Of a stretch of DNA of 27,132 nucleotides, positions 1-8,053 are shown piece after piece. Source of the DNA: an uncultured Ellagibacter sp. (lineage in GTDB: Bacteria > Actinomycetota > Coriobacteriia > Coriobacteriales > Eggerthellaceae); assembly GCF_934617235.1 (NCBI RefSeq), contig NZ_CAKTTZ010000035.1:1-27132 (forward strand). The letters run 5' to 3'. A program made the translations under genes and the position numbers. Within the stretch, counting starts at the first letter, position 1; each line of letters opens with the position of its first letter. Below the pieces are notes generated by a model. The model saw only the letters and a program-made list of their open reading frames with translations, searched no databases and was not told the origin of the DNA.

Positions 1-89
1 CAGGGTTAAGTCACAACTTCATCCAGACTTCACAAAATACTGACTTTGCTTTGTCAATCAACCCTCTAATCAGGCACTACTAATTTATG

Positions 90-177
90 ATTATCTGATA
101 ATAGACGTTATGTAAACTAGATAGTTCACATGAAGATAGCATGTGAACTTTACAGGTGACAAGTCAGATGTAAAGTT
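90..177. promoter_or_regulatory. Dyad array upstream of the nad operon (candidate NiaR operator)
   Basis: Three dyads precede nadA. A 13-bp palindrome lies at 90-102 (ATTATC-T-GATAAT). A perfect 10-bp inverted repeat has arms at 123-132 and 140-149 (AGTTCACATG/CATGTGAACT). A 32-bp dyad spans 146-177, with outer arms AACTTTACA/TGTAAAGTT and an inner TGAC-AA-GTCA sharing the same centre. The half-site TGT[AG]AA[CG]T occurs five times counting both orientations, at 111-118, 123-130, 142-149, 147-154 and 169-176. The niaR-type regulator at the end of this operon is the obvious candidate to bind here; that assignment is inference. No confident -35/-10 pair was found; weak -10-like hexamers are at 65-70 (TCTAAT) and 97-102 (GATAAT). 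Confidence 0.6.
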
Positions 178-228
178 CTGAGTCATACTCCTTCTATGGC
201 CAATAACGCAAAAAAAAATGGAGCGAGC

Positions 229-1242
229 ATGAGCGAACAAGACAATCGGCACGCCGAAGCAAACTCGACGCAAACCGATGACGTGCAATCATCTATCGAA
301 ATCGGCGATAGCAGCAGCATCGAAGTATTGTCGGACGAGATAAAGCGGCTCAAGACGCAACGAGACGCCGTCATCTTGGCGCATTATTATGTACCAGCAG
401 AAGTACAAGCTGTCGCCGACTATGTTGGAGACAGCTTCGCTTTGGCAAAACTTGCTGTTGATCTGCCACAACAAACCATCGTGCTCTGCGGCGTAGAATT
501 CATGGGTGAATCTGCGAAGTTGCTGAACCCGCAAAAGACCGTGCTCTTGCCCGAACCTGCTGCTGACTGCCCCATGGCTCACATGATTCGGAAAACCGAC
601 ATCGACTCAATCCGAGCTAAGTATACCGACGATCTTGCCGTCGTATGTTATGTGAACTCTACTGCCGAAGCTAAAACTTGGTCGGATGTCTGTGTCACTT
701 CCTCGAACGCCGTGAAAATATGCAATTCACTATCTCAGCATAACCTGCTCTTTATCCCTGATATGAACTTAGGTCGCTACGTTGCAGAGCAGCTTCCCGA
801 CAAACATGTCATCTTGAATAAGGGCTACTGCCCACGTCATACGACTATCAGCCGAAAGCAAGTCATCGATCTCGAAGAGATCTACCCCGAGGCCGTCGTT
901 ATGGCGCATCCCGAGTGTCCAGCAGACGTGCTTGCCGAGGCGGATTTCATCGGCTCCACAAAAGGCATGATCGAGCATGCAACCTCCTCCGATGCAAAGG
1001 ATTTCATCGTATGCACGGTGGTAGGCATCGCAAGCGAACTCAAGCTTCGCAACGAAGGCACCAACAAGCAGTTCCACTTCCCCGCCCCCATACCCCGTTG
1101 CGAGAACATGGACCTGGTGACTCTGCCGAAACTTGCCGCTTGCCTGCGCAACCCAACGCCACATGAAGTGCACGTTGACGAAAACCTCGCCCCCGCCGCA
1201 CGCCTGACGCTTGAACGCATGCTGGAATATGCGGCAAAGTAG
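229..1242 (+). CDS. nadA: Quinolinate synthase NadA
   Basis: NadA condenses iminoaspartate with dihydroxyacetone phosphate to make quinolinate, using an oxygen-sensitive [4Fe-4S] cluster in the cytosol. Counting from the upstream ATG at 196, the three cluster cysteines expected for the family appear as C125 (in PAADCPMAH), C212 (in GYCPRH) and C302 (in PRCENM), spaced as in other NadA proteins. The substrate-binding motifs AHYYVP, GDS, NSTAE and HPEC are also present. I prefer the ATG at 229 because GGAG lies 5 nt ahead of it at 220-223, while the ATG at 196 has no ribosome site; the choice removes 11 residues from a low-complexity N-terminus. It is first in an operon, with nadB starting 6 nt after its stop. 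Identity is secure. Confidence 0.96.
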   Translation: MSEQDNRHAEANSTQTDDVQSSIEIGDSSSIEVLSDEIKRLKTQRDAVILAHYYVPAEVQAVADYVGDSFALAKLAVDLPQQTIVLCGVEFMGESAKLLNPQKTVLLPEPAADCPMAHMIRKTDIDSIRAKYTDDLAVVCYVNSTAEAKTWSDVCVTSSNAVKICNSLSQHNLLFIPDMNLGRYVAEQLPDKHVILNKGYCPRHTTISRKQVIDLEEIYPEAVVMAHPECPADVLAEADFIGSTKGMIEHATSSDAKDFIVCTVVGIASELKLRNEGTNKQFHFPAPIPRCENMDLVTLPKLAACLRNPTPHEVHVDENLAPAARLTLERMLEYAAK

Positions 1243-1248
1243 AAAACC

Positions 1249-2592
1249 ATGAGCAATCAAACCGAACATCTCACCTGCGATGTGGTCATCGTTGGATGCG
1301 GCGTGGCGGGTCTGTACTGCGCGCTCAACCTACCACGCCAGCTTTCCGTTATCATGTTATCGAAAACCTCGATTGAGGAATGCGACTCAATGCTGGCGCA
1401 AGGCGGCATCTGCGTGCAGCATGGCGACGACGATTACGCGCCTTTCTTCGAAGACACCTTGCGAACAGGTCATTTCGAGAACCGTCGCGAAAGCGTGGAC
1501 CTCATGATCCGCGCAAGCCGCAGCGTTATCAAAAACCTGGTGGACCTTGGCGTCGACTTTTCCCGCAACCACGACGGGTCGCTACGCTATACCCGCGAAG
1601 GCGCCCATAGCCGCGCCCGCATTTGCTATCACGAAGACACCACCGGAGCCGAGATTACAACGAAGCTTTTAGATGCCGTACGAAAACTTCCGAATGTTCA
1701 CATCCATGAAAACACCTGCATGGATGACATTCTTGTCAAGAGAAATAACGACGAGCCGAGTCTTCAAGCGGCTCGCCAAGTTTGCCGCACGAGGAATACT
1801 CGCGAACGCTGTTACGGCATCGTCGCACATGGCAAAAATGAACGAACGATATCCATCGCAGCCAGCGCGACCGTTTGGGCGTGCGGCGGCATCGGCGGGA
1901 CATACAAGCGATCCACCAACTTCCCCTGTCTCACCGGAGATGCGCTTCGAATCGCACAAGCTCACGACATCGCCCTTGAGCATACCGATTACGTGCAGAT
2001 CCACCCCACCTCGCTCTTCACCCCCAAACCAGGAAGAGCATTCCTCATTTCGGAATCCTGCCGCGGTGAAGGTGCCATGCTGCTGAATGCACAGGGAAAG
2101 CGATTCACTGACGAGTTGCAACCACGCGATGTAGTAAGCGCAGCCATCGAGCAACAAATGGCAAAAGAGGGATCCGACCATGTCCTCCTCTCTTTTAGTA
2201 AGGTCCCAAAAGATGAAATCGTAAGCCATTTCAAGCACATTTACGAGCACTGCCTCGCCGAAGGCTACGACATCACGCGGGAACCTATTCCCGTCGTTCC
2301 CGCGCAGCATTACTTCATGGGCGGAGTGCATGTCGACCGATACAGCGCTACCACGATGCCCGCACTCTACGCCATCGGCGAGACGAGCTGCAATGGCGTG
2401 CATGGTAAAAACCGCCTCGCAAGTAACTCACTGCTTGAATCGCTTGTGTTCTCGCAGCGCGCGGCGTGGGATATCGCTCGGGAGAGGCATCTCCCCACAC
2501 CTTTCCCGCAAACGTATAGCGAGTATCCGACCGGCGCCGAAGCGAAAGCCTATAAGGAATTCTGCATGATAAAGGAGGCTGTGTGCGCATGA
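1249..2592 (+). CDS. nadB: L-aspartate oxidase NadB
   Basis: This flavoenzyme oxidises L-aspartate to iminoaspartate, the substrate of NadA. The N-terminal dinucleotide-binding motif is GCGVAGLYCAL (residues 16-26), followed by the flavin-site sequence SMLAQGGICV. Residues matching known E. coli active-site positions are H252 (HPTSL), R293 (PRDVVSAA), H354 (QHYFMGG) and R389 (GKNRLASNS). At 447 residues it is about 90 shorter than E. coli NadB (540): it stops soon after the flavin domain closes and lacks most of the C-terminal helical region. In an anaerobe the electron acceptor is more likely fumarate than oxygen (inference). The start is 6 nt after nadA and the stop overlaps the nadC start, so the genes are probably translationally coupled. 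Confidence 0.95.
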   Translation: MSNQTEHLTCDVVIVGCGVAGLYCALNLPRQLSVIMLSKTSIEECDSMLAQGGICVQHGDDDYAPFFEDTLRTGHFENRRESVDLMIRASRSVIKNLVDLGVDFSRNHDGSLRYTREGAHSRARICYHEDTTGAEITTKLLDAVRKLPNVHIHENTCMDDILVKRNNDEPSLQAARQVCRTRNTRERCYGIVAHGKNERTISIAASATVWACGGIGGTYKRSTNFPCLTGDALRIAQAHDIALEHTDYVQIHPTSLFTPKPGRAFLISESCRGEGAMLLNAQGKRFTDELQPRDVVSAAIEQQMAKEGSDHVLLSFSKVPKDEIVSHFKHIYEHCLAEGYDITREPIPVVPAQHYFMGGVHVDRYSATTMPALYAIGETSCNGVHGKNRLASNSLLESLVFSQRAAWDIARERHLPTPFPQTYSEYPTGAEAKAYKEFCMIKEAVCA

Positions 2593-3473
2593 GTCCCATC
2601 ACGCTGACCACCGTGGCCGAGCCGCTTATCCGAGCGGCATTGGCCGAGGACATCACCAACGAAGATGTGTCGACTGCCGCCATTATGCCAGAAGCGCGAC
2701 CAGCAGCCGTCGATCTCATCGCGAAAGCCGACGGCGTGCTCTGCGGCCTTGATGTGTTCGAGCGGACCTTCGCTATCCTTGACCCCGAAAGCCATGTGGA
2801 GCGGCTTGCTTCAGAAGGAAGCGACATCGTCGCAGGCCAAAAACTTGCAATTGTCACAGGCGATGTTCGAGCGCTCTTATCCGGAGAGCGCGTGGCACTC
2901 AACTACCTTCAACGCATGAGCGGTATCGCAACCTATACCCGCCATGTTGCCGCATTACTTGAGGGCAGCTGCACCACGCTCGTCGACACGCGCAAAACCA
3001 CTCCGAACATGCGCGTATTCGAGAAAGAGGCCGTGCGATGCGGCGGAGGACACAACCACCGATACAACCTTTCCGATGGCGTAATGCTCAAGGACAACCA
3101 TATAGCGGCAGCTGGTGGTATTCGCCCAGCAATCGAGGCAGCGCGCGCCTATGCTCCATTCGTGCGCAAAATCGAGGTTGAGTGCGAGACCCTCGATCAG
3201 GTGCGCGAAGCCGTAGATGCGGGTGCGGACATCATCATGCTCGATAACATGGACCATGAAACCATGGCTGCCGCCGTGGCACTTATCGATGGCAAGGCTC
3301 AAACGGAATGCTCCGGCAACATTGATGCCTCAAATGTGCGAGCTATCGTCGATTTAGGGATAGATTTCGTGTCGAGCGGAGCTCTAACCCACTCCTCTCC
3401 TATCCTTGATGTATCGATGAAACAACTGCGCTTGCTGGACAAAGTAACCAGCGGGAACGAGGCAAGAGCATGA
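2589..3473 (+). CDS. nadC: Nicotinate-nucleotide pyrophosphorylase (carboxylating) NadC
   Basis: NadC converts quinolinate and PRPP to nicotinate mononucleotide with loss of CO2, the third step of de novo NAD synthesis. Family signatures are VDTRKTTPNMR, CGGGHNHR, NLSDGVMLKDNH, IEVECE and IIMLDNM, in the usual order across about 295 residues, which is normal length. Two starts are possible: GTG at 2583, 4 nt after the strong site AAAGGAGG (2571-2578), or ATG at 2589, which makes an ATGA overlap with the nadB stop. I chose the ATG for the overlap, but the spacing does not settle it. The 3' end overlaps the niaR start in the same ATGA fashion. Confidence 0.96.
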   Translation: MSPITLTTVAEPLIRAALAEDITNEDVSTAAIMPEARPAAVDLIAKADGVLCGLDVFERTFAILDPESHVERLASEGSDIVAGQKLAIVTGDVRALLSGERVALNYLQRMSGIATYTRHVAALLEGSCTTLVDTRKTTPNMRVFEKEAVRCGGGHNHRYNLSDGVMLKDNHIAAAGGIRPAIEAARAYAPFVRKIEVECETLDQVREAVDAGADIIMLDNMDHETMAAAVALIDGKAQTECSGNIDASNVRAIVDLGIDFVSSGALTHSSPILDVSMKQLRLLDKVTSGNEARA

Positions 3474-4081
3474 CATCGAAAGCGCAAACACGCCGCGAGA
3501 CATTACTTCACCTCCTCAATACCGCCCAAGAACCATTGGCAGGCGTTATCCTCGCCAAACAACTGGGCGTGAGCCGCCAAATCATTGTTCAGGACATCGC
3601 GCTGTTACGGGAGAAGGGTGCGAACATCGTCGGCACCGCACAGGGATATATACTAGAAAGCCGCTCGCGCGAAAACCTCAGGGCAGCAGAAGAAACAGAT
3701 AAAGCGAGCAACGATGCGCTCGGATGCTCCGACGATAGCGAAGCCTTCGAGCGCACGTTCAAGGTGCATCACAGCGCATCGCAAACCAAAGACGAATTGG
3801 AAACGATCGTCTCCGCAGGTGGGCGCATCAAGAATGTTTCAATCAGCCATCGTGCCTACGGTGCTTTGACCGCACCGCTCAACATCGAGACAGAGGGAGA
3901 TATCTCGCGATTCATCAACGACATCGAAAGCGGCAAGTCCGCCCCATTGAGCACCGCGACTTCTGGCTACCACTACCACCTCATCGCGGCCGACGACGAA
4001 GAGACACTTGAGACTATCGGACGCGCACTGGCAGACAAAGGCTACCTCGCACCGCTTCTCCCCCACGAACTGCCAAAGTAG
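3470..4081 (+). CDS. niaR: NiaR-type transcriptional repressor (HTH + 3H domain)
   Basis: This is a niacin-responsive regulator of NAD genes. The N-terminus (about residues 5-60) is a winged-helix HTH_11 domain containing LAGVILAKQLGVSRQIIVQD. After a variable charged linker (about residues 62-98), the C-terminal part carries the 3H domain with its histidine clusters: VHHS, ISHRAYG and GYHYHL. NiaR/YrxA proteins of this architecture repress NAD synthesis or niacin uptake genes when nicotinate is bound. The gene overlaps nadC by 4 nt and is last in the nad operon, so autoregulation through the upstream dyad array is likely (inference). The 203-residue length is slightly above the usual ~170-180 because of the linker. 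Confidence 0.9.
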   Translation: MTSKAQTRRETLLHLLNTAQEPLAGVILAKQLGVSRQIIVQDIALLREKGANIVGTAQGYILESRSRENLRAAEETDKASNDALGCSDDSEAFERTFKVHHSASQTKDELETIVSAGGRIKNVSISHRAYGALTAPLNIETEGDISRFINDIESGKSAPLSTATSGYHYHLIAADDEETLETIGRALADKGYLAPLLPHELPK

Positions 4082-4118
4082 GGAAAGCAGCGGAAGGAAA
4101 GTTCAACCGAAATCAAAT

Positions 4119-4147
4119 ACGGTGGCCACCAAAAAAGCGGCCACCGT
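4119..4147. terminator. Hairpin between niaR and cynS, possible bidirectional terminator
   Basis: Perfect 9-bp arms ACGGTGGCC (4119-4127) and GGCCACCGT (4139-4147) flank an 11-nt A-rich loop. It sits between two convergent genes, 37 nt after niaR and 26 nt after cynS. The T-tract is weak on both sides (TTTCC on plus, interrupted T on minus), so termination efficiency is uncertain. Confidence 0.5.
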
Positions 4148-4173
4148 TTCCAAGGGTTTTCAAAACATTTGAT

Positions 4174-4653
4174 TTACCAGGGGTATTGGCCTTTCTTCGC
4201 ATACGGCAGAAGCTTGCCGTCAAGCGTGATGATTACGCGATGGTTCCCATCATCATCAACGACTACGTCGCAATCGAGTCCAAAATCGATCGCACTCATG
4301 ATGGCGTTTCCACCCTGCTCATGAATAAGGTCCTTCAACGCAGGACCGTACGTATCGATTACCTCATGAAGGCGATACAGAATCGGGTCGGTATTACCCT
4401 TGTAAGGGTGCTCAGTGAGAAAAGCAGTCTTCTCTGCCGCGATTCCCAAAGCCTCGGCAAGCTTGCGAGCATACTCTTCCGGAACGAACTGCTGGCCCTC
4501 GAAGGCAGATGCAAGCCAAACCTTGTTCACCCCAATCTTCTCAGCGAGCTCCTGATAGGTTAGTCCGGCAGCCTTTTTCGCTTCCTTCAAAGCATCAAGG
4601 TCATCGGCATGCTGTAGGCGGATGAGGTAGTCGGCGTTGCTCATGGGGGTCAT
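4174..4653 (-). CDS. cynS: Cyanate hydratase (cyanase)
   Basis: Cyanase converts cyanate plus bicarbonate to ammonia and CO2 as a cytosolic decamer. The protein has 159 residues (E. coli CynS 156). The N-terminal helical, HTH-like domain contains LTYQELAEKIGVNKVWLASA, and the catalytic domain follows. The catalytic triad known for the E. coli enzyme (R96, E99, S122) is present as R94, E97 and S120, in YRLHEV and IMSAIDF, with the C-terminal ITLDGKLLP signature. The start ATG at 4653 is preceded by AGAGGA at about 7 nt; a second in-frame ATG three codons in is less well placed. It stands alone on the minus strand, with no cynT or cynX beside it. A formamidase further along the same strand is a second ammonia-releasing enzyme. 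Confidence 0.96.
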   Translation of the reverse strand: MTPMSNADYLIRLQHADDLDALKEAKKAAGLTYQELAEKIGVNKVWLASAFEGQQFVPEEYARKLAEALGIAAEKTAFLTEHPYKGNTDPILYRLHEVIDTYGPALKDLIHEQGGNAIMSAIDFGLDCDVVVDDDGNHRVIITLDGKLLPYAKKGQYPW

Positions 4654-4957
4654 GATGTAGTCCTCTCTACTCGAGTCTATCGACAGGAGGCAACCGATTG
4701 CGGCCCCCGAATTCCCATCGATCGAATTACCGTGCCATCGGGCACAGTCTACCCCTCAAACGTTTCGAAAGGATTGCCTGAAACGCAGCTCTGGTTCTCG
4801 AACAGCTTTGCGGCGTTTCCCCAAAATCGCCGCACCACGACCTGCAATAAGTGTAGCCCATGACGCTCGAGCATACGAGAAGAATATTCAATTGCCCCGA
4901 CGAGACCTGTCGACCCCAACAAAGAAGGAGAGGCCGATTCCAGCGCTTGAATCTTGC
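4654..4957. other. Intergenic stretch without a supported gene
   Basis: These 304 bases separate cynS from the end of the surface-protein gene. A 75-codon minus-strand reading frame (4749-4976) crosses into the 3' end of the surface gene in another frame, but it lacks a clear ribosome site and recognisable motifs. I see no tRNA, terminator with a T-tract, or convincing promoter, although the cynS promoter must lie here or be absent. Confidence 0.5.
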
Positions 4958-7114
4958 TTACTCCATGATTCCCCAATCGAAGGCGCGCGCGAGAACCACG
5001 GCGGCGCGTTCGCGAGCGACGTGTTCGTAGGGCCTTAAGTACTTGCCGTCGGGCTCGTCGTAGCCGGTGACGAGCTCCTCGTACACCGCCCAGCTCAGGT
5101 AATCGCGCGACCAGTCACTCGCCAAGTCGCCGTCGGCGAAGCCGGACAGATCGCTGCCCGCCTCTTCGAGCTCGCCAGGCGTAGCGCACAGGCGGCCGAG
5201 GATGGTGACCATCTGCTCGAAGGTGACCTCGCCGTCAGCGTCGAAGTCGAACGTGCCGTCGACGCGCTTGATGCCGGTGATCACGCCGCGCGCGACCGCC
5301 CAGTTGGCAGCCGCGGTGTAGTACATCCCGTCGGCCGAGCCTGCGATCCCCGTCGTGTCCACGGCGGTCTCGGGGTCGTAGGAGGCGTACTCGTCCGGGC
5401 ACGCGTTGCGCCAGAGGATCGTCGCCAGCTGGCCGCGCGCGAGGGTGTCGCCCACGCCGAACCAGCCCGCCTTCTCACTGTCGGTGTAGCCCGTGATAAG
5501 GCCTCTATACGCCACGTCGGTCACACCATCGGCGTACCAAGACCAAGGCGAGTAATCGACGTCGGGGAACTGAGGAATAGGCTTCGCATCGGGGTCGACC
5601 TCTGCGGTATAGGTGGCGGCAACGTTGCTAGGAACCGCCTTCGGCTCATAGACCTTGCCGTCCGCTGAGCTGACCCAGCGTCCAGTGAGCGTGTACCAAT
5701 TCGGGATGGAAAGCGAGCACAGGCGACTCGATCCTGCACCCTCGAACGCAAACCTCGAGCCAAGCACCACGGTCTGCAGACGATCGCAGGAAGAAAACAT
5801 GCTCGTCATTTTCGTGACCTTCGAGGTGTCAAAGCTCGAGAGATTCAGGGACACAAGCTTACGACACCCGAAGAACATGCTAGACATGTTCGTGACCTGC
5901 GAAGTATCGAAATTCGAGAGGTCAAGAGACGCGAGTTTCAAACAGCAGTCGAACATCCCGTACATATTCTCAACCTTCGAGGTGTCGAAACTCGAAAGGT
6001 CCAGGGACACAAGATTGGGGCACGAGGAGAACATACTGAACATATTCGTGACCTGAGAGGTATTGAAGCCCGAAAGGTTGAGGGACGCAAGCGACGAGCA
6101 CATTTCGAACATGCGCTCCATCGTTGTAACCTGAGAAGTGTCGAAGCAGGAAAGGTCGAGGGTCTTAAGCGACTCACACCAGGAGAACATGCGGAACATG
6201 GTCGTGACCTGCGAGGTGTTAAAGTTTGAAACATCCAAGGACAGAAGAGACTCGCAGCCAAAGAACATCGAGTACATCCCCGTAACCTGCGAGGTGTCAA
6301 AAGCAGAAACGTCCAAGGACGTGAGCTTCTCGCAATTGCTGAACATGAGGGACATGTCGGTGACCTGCGAGGTGTCAAAGCTCGAAACGTCCAGAGACGC
6401 GAGCACGTAACAATCGGAGAACATCGAACTCATGTCGACGACCTGCGACGTGTCAAAACCCGAGAGGTCCACGGACTCAAGCGACTCGCACCTGTCAAAG
6501 AGCCCTGCCATGTTGTCGACCTGAGAGGTGTCGAACCCCGAAAGGTCCGCGGACTTGAGCGCCTTGCACCCCTCGAACATCTGGGATATATCGGTGACCA
6601 GCGAGGTATCGAGGCCGGTAAGATCGACGGTAGCGAGATTCGAGCACTGGTAGAACATCTGCCTCGCAGACGGCGAGCCGAACCGCACGTTCCCCTTCAC
6701 GACAAGAGAGGTGATGTCTTCACGATGGGAGAGCCAATTGAAGCCGGAGAGCTCCCCCGACTTCGCTCCTGAAAGTGGCTCGATCGTCAGGCATCCGCCC
6801 GCATCAATCATCCAGCGGCAGGTCCCGCTCGTCATCCATTCGACGATCGGGGCGGCGGGCGCATCAGCTTGCAAGGTAACGTCGCCACGCTCGGCGGCGA
6901 AACCTGCCCCGAGCACCGACGCGGGAGCCACGCCATCAGCATCGGAGGGCACAACGCCACCTGCATTCTCGACAGGTGCAATCAGTTCTCCCGACTCCCT
7001 GCAAGCTTCATCTGCTTGCGCTTTCTCGGCGGGCGCGAGGGGGCAAAGCGACAGGGCCAGGACTGTGGCGAGCAGCGGCTTTAAGGCCTTCTCGGCGGGC
7101 TTGGAAGCGCCCAT
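4958..7114 (-). CDS. BspA-like surface protein: DUF285 leucine-rich repeats plus three SLH domains
   Basis: A secreted, wall-associated protein of 718 residues. Numbering from the ATG, residues 1 to about 35 form a signal peptide (lysines, then LLATVLALSLCPLAP, with a cleavage-like AQA-DEA). Residues about 90-145 form a spacer typical of BspA-like proteins. Eleven 26-residue repeats follow (about 168-453), each near FDTSQVT.M..MF..C..L.SLDLS, which is the DUF285/BspA pattern. Three S-layer-homology segments close the protein (about 515-575, 593-650, 660-718; for example FPDVDYSPWSWYADGV and SRDYLSWAVYEELVTGYD), which would anchor it to wall polymer. The ATG at 7114 has AAGGAG 5 nt upstream, whereas the GTG two codons earlier overlaps that site. 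The ribosome site also overlaps the stop codon of the formamidase gene. BspA-like proteins often act in adhesion; the ligand here is unknown. Confidence 0.9.
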   Translation of the reverse strand: MGASKPAEKALKPLLATVLALSLCPLAPAEKAQADEACRESGELIAPVENAGGVVPSDADGVAPASVLGAGFAAERGDVTLQADAPAAPIVEWMTSGTCRWMIDAGGCLTIEPLSGAKSGELSGFNWLSHREDITSLVVKGNVRFGSPSARQMFYQCSNLATVDLTGLDTSLVTDISQMFEGCKALKSADLSGFDTSQVDNMAGLFDRCESLESVDLSGFDTSQVVDMSSMFSDCYVLASLDVSSFDTSQVTDMSLMFSNCEKLTSLDVSAFDTSQVTGMYSMFFGCESLLSLDVSNFNTSQVTTMFRMFSWCESLKTLDLSCFDTSQVTTMERMFEMCSSLASLNLSGFNTSQVTNMFSMFSSCPNLVSLDLSSFDTSKVENMYGMFDCCLKLASLDLSNFDTSQVTNMSSMFFGCRKLVSLNLSSFDTSKVTKMTSMFSSCDRLQTVVLGSRFAFEGAGSSRLCSLSIPNWYTLTGRWVSSADGKVYEPKAVPSNVAATYTAEVDPDAKPIPQFPDVDYSPWSWYADGVTDVAYRGLITGYTDSEKAGWFGVGDTLARGQLATILWRNACPDEYASYDPETAVDTTGIAGSADGMYYTAAANWAVARGVITGIKRVDGTFDFDADGEVTFEQMVTILGRLCATPGELEEAGSDLSGFADGDLASDWSRDYLSWAVYEELVTGYDEPDGKYLRPYEHVARERAAVVLARAFDWGIME
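5756..6613 (-). repeat. Eleven tandem 78-bp coding repeats
   Basis: The DUF285 units of the surface-protein gene recur at an exact 78-bp period in the units I checked (for example equivalent positions 5822, 5900 and 5978). The units are divergent at DNA level but keep blocks such as CGAGGTGTC(G/A)AA and GAACAT. They could allow unit gain or loss by recombination. Confidence 0.85.
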
Positions 7115-7123
7115 ATTCACTCC

Positions 7124-8020
7124 TTATAACGTGAAACCGATAGCATCGAGGACGTATTTCGGAACCATGAATCGAACCGTCTTCTCGGGATCGACCATCT
7201 GGCAGACGCGCACGTCGGCAACAAGCGACAGCAGCATGACCAGGTCAGCTTCTGATTCGTTGGTACGCGATGCAAGCAGGTCGACCATTTGCTGAACTGC
7301 GAGCTCAGCAGCCTTATCAAGCGACTCAGCAGACGCGATGATGCCGAAATGCGTGTCGTTCTCAATGAGAGGATTAGGAACCGAGAGTTCAGGCATCGCG
7401 GTCAGCGTCACCGTCGCATAGCCGGCAACCTCTGCGCCCGAAACGCTCACCTCGCCATCGCCCATAACGGCATGCATGTCCCCGCATCCGAACAGCGCAC
7501 CGTCGACAGCAACGGGGAAATAGAGCGTCGCACCCGCGGCGATGGCGGTATTGTCCATGTTACCGCCGTGCTTGCCCGGCGTTCCGCAATTGACCGGCTC
7601 GCCTTCAGGGGCAACGCCGATGACGCCGATCATCGGGGCGAGCGGGATGCTCAGACGCTCATCCCATACGACCTTACCGTCCTCGACCTTGCAGAAATGC
7701 GTCGCCCAGTCGCTGAAGCGATTGCCGCAAACGCCTTCGTCTTCGCCAGTGCAAGAGCTAGTCTGGGCATCGAGCTCAATGTTGTCGATATGAACCTTGA
7801 GCGTGCCGCCCGCAACAGCTCCTTCAACGAAGATCGGGCCCGTGGCAGGGTTGATTGCGTCCCAATCGATTTCGCTCAATTGATCTTCGGGGCCCTGCAG
7901 CTGGTTGCCGAAGCAGTCCTTCGTGCGAATACGAACCGTTTCTCCAGATGGAACCCTCAATACAGGTTCCAAATCCCTATCGAAGGCAAACAGTGTTTTG
8001 GAGTCATCAAGTTCGATCAT
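7124..8020 (-). CDS. Acetamidase/formamidase family amidohydrolase
   Basis: Members of the FmdA_AmdA family hydrolyse short amides such as formamide or acetamide to ammonia and the acid. The 298-residue protein has the family core GGNMDNT (around residue 155), LYFPVAVDGALFGCGDMHA and MGDGEVSVSG, as well as the N-terminal DCFGNQL region. The reading frame extends upstream to a TTG at 8038, but the ATG at 8020 has AAAGGGA 8 nt ahead and is preferred. It lies 33 nt after the thioesterase gene, and its stop codon is embedded in the ribosome site of the surface-protein gene, so the three probably share a transcript. Formamide versus acetamide preference cannot be told from sequence. With cynS nearby, a nitrogen-scavenging role is plausible. 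Confidence 0.88.
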   Translation of the reverse strand: MIELDDSKTLFAFDRDLEPVLRVPSGETVRIRTKDCFGNQLQGPEDQLSEIDWDAINPATGPIFVEGAVAGGTLKVHIDNIELDAQTSSCTGEDEGVCGNRFSDWATHFCKVEDGKVVWDERLSIPLAPMIGVIGVAPEGEPVNCGTPGKHGGNMDNTAIAAGATLYFPVAVDGALFGCGDMHAVMGDGEVSVSGAEVAGYATVTLTAMPELSVPNPLIENDTHFGIIASAESLDKAAELAVQQMVDLLASRTNESEADLVMLLSLVADVRVCQMVDPEKTVRFMVPKYVLDAIGFTL

Positions 8021-8053
8021 AAGACATTTCCCTTTCAAACGTTTCCGTTACCA

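Noticed and set aside
1..65. A 6-bp inverted repeat AGGGTT/AACCCT near the window start
   Set aside because: The arms are short and more than 50 nt apart, and no end of a gene or mobile element is visible. Chance is the simplest explanation.
5756..6613. A regularly spaced repeat that could look like a CRISPR array
   Set aside because: The period is 78 bp, the units are in frame within one open reading frame, and there are no unique spacers between identical repeats. It is a protein repeat.
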